A stretch of DNA of 64,000 nt from Pegea sp. RAD2-039 (Eukaryota; Chordata; Thaliacea; Salpida; Salpidae), in assembly GCA_034620365.1 (NCBI GenBank), contig JAQGEQ010000011.1:1116001-1180000 (forward strand). Reading direction: 5' to 3'. The notes under the pieces were generated by a model, which saw only the letters and a program-made list of their open reading frames with translations, did not search any database and was not told where the DNA came from. Positions 56,141 through 64,000 of this stretch are shown piece after piece. A program made the position numbers and the translations under genes. Each line of letters starts with the position of its first letter. Position 1 is the first letter of the stretch.

Positions 56141-57835
56141 TCAAACATTCACAAAATACATTGCATCAGAGTCATAAGATCCTAAAACTAATCTGCCGTC
56201 ACTTAGCTCAGATACATGGCTAAGAGAGTGAACTAAACTACCAGTAGGATCATAGTAAGTCTTCAAAACATTTGAATTTTCATCAATTTTATAGACAGCA
56301 CTAAATGATTTGTTCACACTTCTGTAAAACAAAAATATTTACTTTTTATTTCAAAAAACTCATTCATCAACTCTTTAACTCTTGTTTCAGAGTTTGTTTA
56401 AAGACATTAAAAGAAGCAACGTTGATTATGAAATAAAATTTGTATGGCTTATACTTACTCTAGTAATTGCTCTTTAGTCTGTGAAGATGCAAGCCATTGT
56501 CGGATTAAAGGCTGTCTTCGAGCAAAAACAATATCAAAACTTACGAGAACATTTCCAGCCAACAAAAAATCTCCTCTTTTTGTTCTTCTAATATTGTCGA
56601 CGTAAGCTAATGAAAATATTTAAAAGTCATTCAACTCATAATAATAAACTCTACTTTGTAATAATAAAACATATTTTGTATGATAGCAAACCTAGGAGCA
56701 AAAATTAACAAAGAAACTGAATAAAAGTTCGACTACGAATAAAAGAACTTACTTGGAAAATAAGTTTCTTGCATTGGCAACCAAGAAGTTGTATTAAAAA
56801 CTTGAACACGGCTGACAGAAGTTTCACTGACTAACAGTTTTGTTTCTTCACTATTAAATTGCAAGCTATTTGGGTAGCAAAGATCAGTCAACACTTGCGA
56901 AACCTCTCCACTATCCATATCAAACTTGAATATCCGTCCATCACAAGTTCCTTTAACAGATTAGAATCAGAAGAACAAGTTTTTTAAACATATTGCTAAG
57001 CACAACAGATTTGATTGAAGAAAATGTTAAGCTTTTTAAGGGCAAACAAAGTATCGTTAAAAATGTTGATCTTTTTAATAGGTTGCAAAATCTCTTTAGA
57101 AAAATGTTACCTTCAAGACTGATATAGATGTTATTCAGGATGTTGAATTTAGTAGAGGCGTCAGAAAAATAGAGAAACTTTCCATCAGCAGTAATTGTAA
57201 GATCGCTAGGATGTTTTAAAGGTGGGTTCACCTTATCGACTTTAACAAGAATTTTTCTATCTCCAGTCGTCAAGTTGAGTGAGTAAATACCAAAGATAGC
57301 ATCGGCAATGAGCAGGGCGTCATCAAAATACTGAATCCCTGGAAACAGAAGTTTAGTTACAATGAAAGATCAGTTTAGAACTCACCTAATGGTCTTCCTG
57401 AAGATACGTTTTCTACAGCTGATGAGATATTAGTGAAAATACCCGATGATACCTCAAAGATACCACCAATCCCAAGTGTACCATTTACAGATGGGACTTT
57501 TACGATCTGTCCGGTTTTTAAACCAGCATAAAGACTACCACCAACTTCAACTATACACTCTGGTGATGGAATTCCTTCATATCTACATAATTCAATATTT
57601 ACTTAATAGTTTAAATATTCATTTTTCTAACAAATTGAAAAAGTTTCAAAGTGGATAAAACTAAATAAAAAACAACTTTACTGAAACAAGCTAACTTTGT
57701 TCCTTCTGCTAAATCACTGTTTAAAGCAAAATTTCCTTGAAACAAGATAGGATCTGGAATAGGATCAGGAAAATTAACAGCTGTTATCGGAGCTTTTCCG
57801 TAAATCCAAAGCAGAATAGAGTATGTAAGCAACAT
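56141..57835 (-). CDS. APMAP: APMAP/strictosidine synthase-like beta-propeller protein, 6 exons
   Basis: APMAP is a single-pass type II membrane protein with a six-bladed, arylesterase-like propeller. Exons in transcript order: 57696-57835, 57386-57582, 57111-57338, 56753-56950, 56459-56606, 56141-56321; 364 codons, 363 aa from the chosen ATG (human 416). Visible: N-terminal hydrophobic segment (LTYSILLWIYG), CIVEVGGSLYAGLKTGQIVK, LLIADAIFGIYSL, HPSDLTITADGKFLYFSDAS, GTCDGRIFKFD, CYPNSLQFNSEETKLLVSET, TYVDNIRRTKRGDFLL, SHVSELSDGRLVLGSYDSD. The frame stays open and hydrophobic upstream of this ATG (FTYLELAII), so the true N-terminus probably lies further upstream, perhaps in another exon. Confidence 0.9.
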
Positions 57836-58574
57836 GATTATAGCAAGCTCTAAATAAGTGAATGAAAGTCGCTTTACAAAGTCGGTAGCAGTTGATACAG
57901 AACAAAAGATGGTTTTATCTCTCTCACGCGAACGGTTGCTAAGATCCCAGTGATTACAATAGAGTATATGTTTGTCTTAAAAGCTATTCGATGAGTTGGC
58001 AAAATTACTCTGTCCAAAGTATTTTTGTCAGGTTATATTTAGGTGAAGTAACATTTTATTTATCTATTTAACGCATGACTGCATTTGATAAATCACACAG
58101 CTCTTACAACATAGTATGACAGCAGACAGACTAAAAAAGTCTCAAATTATTCATCGAAAGTTGCACACTCATAAAAAGCTTGATGTATGTCCTTATAAGG
58201 AAATCAATTTTGAAATCTAGAACATCTTTTTAGGTACTTTTAATTCATCACTCTTTTATAGAGAAAGTTCTTTAACAATTTTGCTTGAAATGTTTATTTA
58301 ATTTCTGATTGTTTAGATTTTTATTCAATTTCATTTTTAAAAACCTCCAAATAAAGCTACTTAAACAAAAGATTATCCAAAAAGCGAATATAGTGTTAGA
58401 AACGAGCTCCAAATTTCACAATAAATTACTTGAATTAAAAAGTAAGATTTTGATGTAGTCACTTTTATTAAAAATTATTTAACAAAGAACTTCTACATCT
58501 GAAAGATCGGTTCTCACTGAACAATTAATCACTTGAATATTATGAGAATAAGGCAAGAGAGTCTTGGAGGTGGC
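57836..58574. other. 5' flank of the APMAP-like gene
   Basis: The first ~140 bp are open in frame with APMAP and may include its true N-terminal codons. The rest is AT-rich with no separate gene. Confidence 0.5.
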
Positions 58575-59688
58575 TTATCCGAGTAATTCGTGAAGTTGCT
58601 GGTTCTGTTCATCCAGCTTCGTTTTCATTTCTTCTTTATCAGCGATCAGCTGATCGACTTCATCTGAAAGTAAATATTTTTAACATCTGCTGTTGTTGAG
58701 ATTATCAGTGAGATAAACTTTTCAAAATGTTTAATTTAGAACTAACAAAAGGAAAAAAATTTTAGTTTTCAGTCAAATAATCCGAAATTTAGAAATTGTT
58801 CACACAAAATTAATTGTTAATAAATAATTTTCTATTTCACATCAAAATCTTTAATTTCACGCAAACAAATCAATTTTTATTTTCTTACTTTCCAAATTAG
58901 CTTTTTGGTTTTGAAGACTTTTTAATTCTTCAGTCAATTGGTCTTTAACGTTTTCTGCCTGTTGTCATCAAAACATTTTTGTAAATAAATTTCGATTGTT
59001 TATAATGAAATTATTTGTTTAATAAGCTTCAAAATCAAATGTTTCGTGAAATCTTGTTAAGAAAATTTAATTCTTAAAATCAAAAATTATCAAAAGAAAG
59101 TTTTACACAAAAGCTTTCATGTGCAGATGCAAACTAAACAGTTTTTAGTGCTACGTCTGAATGATTTCACAGGCAATCAAGCGTGACCAGCAACACTATC
59201 AAGAAATTCAAAGTTTATACAAAAAGAGAAACAAAATAAAAGTTGGTTCCAAAAAATTCAAATTGAATTCTCATGCTTTTTTCAAAAACTTATTTTTACC
59301 TCCTTGTGAAGTTCATGAGCAACGCGGGCGCGGTCTCGCTCCTTGTCGAGTTCATCTTCCAACAGTTGGTTCTGGCGCTGAAGACTTCGGATCTCATCTT
59401 CAGTCTAAAGAGTAAGGATCAGAAAGTTAGAATCAGTCTTTAATCATTGAAACTAAAAAAAGAATCAAAAGAGAAAAAGCTCATGCATTTGTAAAGATCA
59501 TATATGGATGCAAGGATCACATGCAGATGCAAAGATCTGATCTATTTCAAAGGAAGACAAAAGATATCTGAGACCTTTTGGGCTTGCTGTTTTTGGGTTC
59601 GGATATCATCCTCAAGTTTATCAACTAGATCTTCTTTGTTGCTCACTTCTCTTTTTAAAGCTTCAATCTTTTGCTTTACTGCTTCCAT
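58575..59688 (-). CDS. Very short tropomyosin-like coiled-coil protein, 4 exons
   Basis: Exons in transcript order: 59575-59688, 59300-59404, 58889-58958, 58575-58663; 126 codons, 125 aa. The whole protein is heptad coiled coil. It begins MEAVKQKIEALKREV, like the tropomyosin N-terminus (MDAIKKKMQ), and the first exon is exactly 38 codons ending in phase 0, the same as tropomyosin exon 1a. Later segments: EIRSLQRQNQLLEDELDKER, ENVKDQLTEELKSLQNQ, DQLIADKEEMKTKLDEQNQQ. Canonical tropomyosins have 248 or 284 aa, so this is less than half length and would span roughly half the usual actin repeats. It could be a diverged tropomyosin or an unrelated coiled coil. No missing exon is obvious in the introns. 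Confidence 0.65.
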
Positions 59689-61022
59689 TTCAAATGTTTT
59701 AAATTTAAATTTAAATTTCTAATTAAATCTAAAACAAAAAAAGCTTTTAAACTTTTAAATCATTTTCGTGATTTGTTTTATTTTAAACTTTCTAAAAGTT
59801 TAGAAAATAGTCGAACTATTGCTGAAGTATATAACAAAGTTGACTTCACGATGTTTTAAACACGACAGCTTAACTTTCACTACTATATATGGTAAGTAAC
59901 TAACACAACTTTACAGGAAATATCACTAAACTTTCTTTGCCTTCCTTCTTTTTTGCCATATAAGGAAATCGAAACTAAATGAACATTGTAACTCCTAACA
60001 AAGCGGCTTCAATATTAAAAGAATTTAAAATAAATTTAGTCTCTAATAGTATTCAGATTTGTAGTTTGAATAAGTACAAAGGCTAGAAAATACAAAGTAA
60101 GTTCATGCTTGATTGGCATTTACAAGTAAACTACAATCTTTGATAAAGATCAAATAAGGTTTCTTGTAGATCTTACCCCCAGAAATTCATAAGTAATCTG
60201 TAGTTTTTCAGCAGAAACATCTATTTATCATCCAATATTTTTTACTGGTGATCACCATAAAAGGCAATGACATAATTAAATAGGTAATTGCGCCTCTAGT
60301 GCCTAAAAATTTGGTAAGTTTTTACTCAGTGATTATAGAAAAAAGGATTTAAGTTTCAAACTGTCTCGGTGAGATAACAACTAAACTTTGAATTATTCTC
60401 TATTTAATTTTTAGTTACAAATAACCAATTGTTTTGCTTAGAAATATAAATCTCAATTTTTACATCTACCTTATCTGATTATGAAAAGTTATTTAGCTTA
60501 AGAAATTATGAAAAAAACGTTTTTTTAGACGAAATAAAACTTTCTCAGCCCGCACTGCTGTCATGACGTCATCCTCAAACACGAATAGTACTTGAAATGT
60601 CGATGAAAGAATTTTGTAACAAAAAAATTGTAAAGTTAATATTACAACCACTACATTTTCATCAATATCTAGTAGATATGAACGCTTCAATTCCTTATTA
60701 TAAGGATGTGTCTATCACGCTTACTCGAATAAACTTTGATCATAAGTTTCTTATAAATATTATTCTAAAAACTAAGTTTTAAAGCCCGTAAATAAGATTA
60801 TTTTGAAGTTAAACATAAACATGTTTAGAAATATTTAATTTAACTTCTCTCAGCAACTAACAGTTCTTACAAATTATAGATGATGAAAAGCAAGAATTTG
60901 AGCTGTAGGACTTTATTTGTTCGAAATTAGGTAATAACCTTAAAAACTCAATATATAAAAGTTCTTAACCAGCTGAGTTTAAAAAGTATAAATTCAAATA
61001 AAGACCATCGGATGATGAATTT
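59689..61022. other. AT-rich spacer
   Basis: No gene supported. A TGACGTCA palindrome occurs at 60564-60571. The minus frame 60493-60690 across it is open but not coding-like except for a few residues. Confidence 0.5.
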
Positions 61023-61346
61023 TTAAAGATTCATTTTATGATAAAGCTCCATCAGTACCCCAATAAGTTGATCAGCCCGAACACCCGGACGTTCACCGTT
61101 GGGAGATTCGCCAGGAGCCCTGGCAGCTTCCTCTTCTTCTTGCAGTTTTGCTCTGACGCTCATCATTTGTAGATCTGTCAGCACTTTTTCGAGATCTAAA
61201 GGATCCTCTTCATGGTTAGGTATGGGGTCGTTGGAGCTACCTCCAGAAGAGGCGCCAGCATCAGTAGAGCTCTTTTTTTTCAGCTTCTTTTCCCGCTTCT
61301 TGGCAGCGACTCTTTCCGCTCGTCTAGATTTTTTATCAGAAAACAT
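61023..61346 (-). CDS. Small charged protein of unknown function (single exon, 107 aa)
   Basis: Not recognised. ATG at 61346; GC-richer than its surroundings, which argues for real coding. N-terminal third is strongly basic (RRAERVAAKKREKKLKKK), the middle is Ser/Gly-rich, then an acidic helical stretch (DLEKVLTDLQMMSVRAKLQ, EEEEAARAPGES) and a hydrophobic C-terminal helix (ADQLIGVLMELYHKMNL). Predicted soluble, without signal peptide or membrane span. It may be a complete small gene or the last exon of a larger one, with an acceptor upstream not resolved. Confidence 0.5.
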   Translation of the reverse strand: MFSDKKSRRAERVAAKKREKKLKKKSSTDAGASSGGSSNDPIPNHEEDPLDLEKVLTDLQMMSVRAKLQEEEEAARAPGESPNGERPGVRADQLIGVLMELYHKMNL

Positions 61347-62530
61347 TTCATAAGACTTAGCCTTTAAATATAAGAACCGAACCTTGGAAAAATACAGAAA
61401 AGTCAGGTATGAGACGCATGATAATACTCAAATTAATTAAGTAATTTAAATTTACTTTATATCGCATAAATCTAACAGTATTGCTGAAAGTATTAAAAAA
61501 GTATATAACATATTATATATAAAATGATTAAACATATATCTAAACATTTCAGATATATAAAAAATAAAAACGATATACTGAAAAGTATTCTCATCGAAAT
61601 TTATTCTTCTGCCGAGTGATGAAACTCCCGAATGCTTATATAGTATAATATCAAATTAATTTTTTGTAACTCTTGTTTTTTATATCTGCTCGCAGTTTGT
61701 AATTGATTTGAAATTTTATACAAAAAAGTTGTCAAACTACGGCCAGAAAAATTGAGTTAAAAAGCAAGATGTTGCTCAAATTGATATATTATAACTTTGT
61801 CAAATCCTTTTAAAAAAAGTTTTAAGAAATAATCTAAACTTCTTAATTCAACTTTAGTCCAGATAGTAGTAGTCCAAGTAGTAGTGCAGATCAAATTGAA
61901 TGATTGATTTTTTAGAATCAATTAAAATGGTGATCAATTACAACAATTAAATCTTAAACACGTTTAACACAATTTTGAAGCTTTTGAGTTTTACAAACTT
62001 GTAAACATTTAGCTTCTTTTAATTATAACAAACAATTTGTTCGCAGCAATCCGGTAAAAAAAAGTTACACCAATATGTTTTTTACAAGCTCTTTTATATA
62101 ATTTTCATAAACTTTTATGAAAACGTTTTGTTAATTTTTCTAACCCCTATTTCAAGATTTAACAGATATTTATAGATTACTAATAAGTATTCTATAAGGG
62201 TTTTAGAAGTAGTTTTTGTAAATACTCTTTTAATTTTGAATCATACTTCTAAACAAAGTAAACTAATCTTTTCAAAGTATTTTGTAACTTTAACGTTAGA
62301 AAAGTTTTAATTTAATCAAATAAGGGATTCACCATAAAAATGGAATTTTTATATTTTAAAAAGGCCCTAACCGTATTTTATTAGTTTTTTTTTTCATTTT
62401 TGGTGATTTTTTTACCTGTATTATAACCAAATTGTATACTTTTAAGAATTTATATGATTGTAAAAGATTGAGTCTTTGTAAATATTATCATTGTGGAGGC
62501 TCTGAGCTGTAATCTTTTATTTTATTAAAA
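61347..62530. other. AT-rich spacer between divergent small ORF and WDSUB1-like gene
   Basis: Shared 5' flank of two divergent genes. AT-rich, with no clear promoter element. Confidence 0.5.
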
Positions 62531-64000
62531 ATGGTTTTATTTTGTAAGCTTCAAGACCATTCGCGTGAAGTAAACTCATGTGCCTTTTCTTCCGACTTTT
62601 TTGTTACATGTTCAGGTAACTATATTTGTCAAAGCATCTTTTATTATTTTAATTTCAACATATATAAAACTCATTTTTAGTATTTTTTTTGTGAAATTTG
62701 CCATAATTTTAGTTATAAGATATAATTTAATATTTCATATTAAAAATAGTGATTGAATCGTATAACTATATATTTAGCTTATAAATTCAAATCTTATCAG
62801 TACCAAGTATTAAAGTATTAAAATTTATATCTAAGCATTCTATACTTTCTATTTGAGTAGTTTGATAGAATTGATTCATTTTTTGGATGTTTTGCAAAAA
62901 ATAAGCAATTTAGGATATAATAACTGTGTAACTAACTAAAAATATTAACTTTTTGTTACTAGACAATATTTAAATAGTTTTTTGGTTTCATAAAAAGCTT
63001 CAACATTTTTTTTCAATTTTTTATAATAATATAAGTTTAGATAAATATTATGAACAATTTATTTATTTGATACTTTAAATAAATACCTAAACCATTTATA
63101 CCATACTTTATTAATATTTATTTATAAATATTTGATTAAAGTAGTTGATAAAATTTTAAACACTGTGATCAATAATTTTTATTCTAAAATTCTATTTGAG
63201 CTTACATTTAAAATTTGATTTAGTGTGCTTGTAATTAACCATCAATTTCTATTTATAAATTAGAAAAATACTTTTTATTATAATCAACCTGTTAACTGTT
63301 AGTAAAAATGGTTATATTAATTATAAATAAAACTTATAAGTCATTATTTATCTAAATAATGATGCAGTTCATAAAATTTTCGTTAAAAGGGGATAAAAGC
63401 CTGCGTGTATATAAAAATGAAGGTTTTGTTCAAGTACCTTACTCACCTTTAAAATTATTCAAATATGGAATCAACAGTGTCACTTTTAACAATGATGGTA
63501 GTCTACTATCTACTGGTGATACAGATGGAAAAGCCCATGTGTTTAGATTAAATGCTACATCATATGAGGTAGTTAGAGATTCAAATAATTATGTATTTTT
63601 TTATTCTAATGTTCAGTGAAAGTTGCTGATATTAAATGTTTTATATTTACTTTGTTCAAACATTTTTAAAAGACTAATCATTTTAACAGATTGTTGCAAT
63701 ATTTCACCATAGTAGTGTAAACACTGTTCAAGTGACAAAGTTCTCCCCTGATTCCAGACACTTGATAAGTGGGTCTTCTGATGGTTCTATTGCCTTGTGG
63801 AGTGTTAGTAATAAACATTTAATTAAGTTAGTTTCATGTTTACATTTAACTTACTCTGATAAAAATAATTGTTTAAAGTTTATCAAAATATTTGATGATT
63901 TGTACAAATTTTATAAATCTTTTAGTAAATATTTGGATTTAAATTTAGAATAAATTAATTTTGTTTCTAAACAAAATGTTTTTTTAACTTTCACTTAAAA
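62531..64000 (+). CDS. WDSUB1: WDSUB1-like WD40 protein, 5' part (cut by window end)
   Basis: WDSUB1 in vertebrates combines seven WD40 repeats with a SAM domain and a C-terminal U-box (ubiquitin ligase fold). Exons seen: 62531-62615, 63390-63568, 63690-63826; the model continues beyond 64000. Visible: CKLQDHSREVNSCAFSSDFF (first blade, matching the family start), GDKSLRVYKNEGF then PYSPLKLFKYGINSVTFNND, STGDTDGKAHVFRL (second blade), TKFSPDSRHLISGSSDGSIA and LWSVSNKHLIK (third blade). Phases at the two complete junctions agree (1 and 0). The first intron (62616-63389) is long and AT-rich. SAM and U-box would lie outside the window, so orthology rests on the blade sequences only. Confidence 0.85.

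Overview
This is eukaryotic, animal nuclear DNA. The genes are split by many GT-AG introns, and the gene set is metazoan: two EHD ATPases, a group II PAK kinase, a BRSK/SAD kinase, transmembrane semaphorins, TMEM11, APMAP-like, WDSUB1-like, UBE2R and a tropomyosin-like coiled coil. The DNA is very AT-rich between genes, and many introns are only about 37-61 bp. That fits a compact-gened invertebrate. Orthonectid, tunicate, flatworm or another lineage cannot be told apart from this window.

Layout. 1-3.66 kb is AT-rich with no gene I can support. 3.66-10.6 kb holds two tandem EHD genes on the plus strand; the first has a 40-bp minisatellite in an intron, and the second ends in a 20-bp tandem repeat that starts at its stop codon. 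11-13.8 kb is a retroelement graveyard with a decayed Ty3/gypsy-type gag (minus), an unidentified two-exon frame (plus) and a tRNA-like relic. 15.4-17.7 kb is a complete PAK4/mbt gene (minus, 9 exons, 602 aa). 19.7-20.5 kb is the 3' end of a CR1/L2-like non-LTR element. 22.4-23.4 kb is UBE2R/CDC34 (plus). 24.8-28.0 kb is a complete BRSK gene (minus, 13 exons, 749 aa).

31.75-47.57 kb is the most striking part. Two intact semaphorin genes face each other tail-to-tail on the near-identical arms of a large inverted repeat. Each encodes signal peptide, Sema, PSI, two fibronectin type III domains, a transmembrane helix and a short tail. The arms run from inside the signal-peptide exon to just past the last ectodomain exon. 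The transmembrane and cytoplasmic exons beyond them are homologous but strongly diverged, which suggests an old duplication whose ectodomains are homogenised by gene conversion.

52.5-53.3 kb is TMEM11 (minus), 55.1-55.8 kb a decayed non-LTR retrotransposon, 56.1-57.8 kb an APMAP/strictosidine-synthase-like gene (minus), 58.6-59.7 kb a very short tropomyosin-like gene (minus), 61.0-61.3 kb a small charged orphan ORF (minus), and 62.5 kb to the end the start of a WDSUB1-like gene (plus).

The exon models were built by hand from homology to remembered families, splice consensus and exact reading-phase closure. Each complete multi-exon model sums to a whole number of codons. A second window-wide signal is the palindrome TGACGTCA: about 21 exact copies, clustered in and around the EHD, PAK4 and BRSK genes and often inside their tiny introns.
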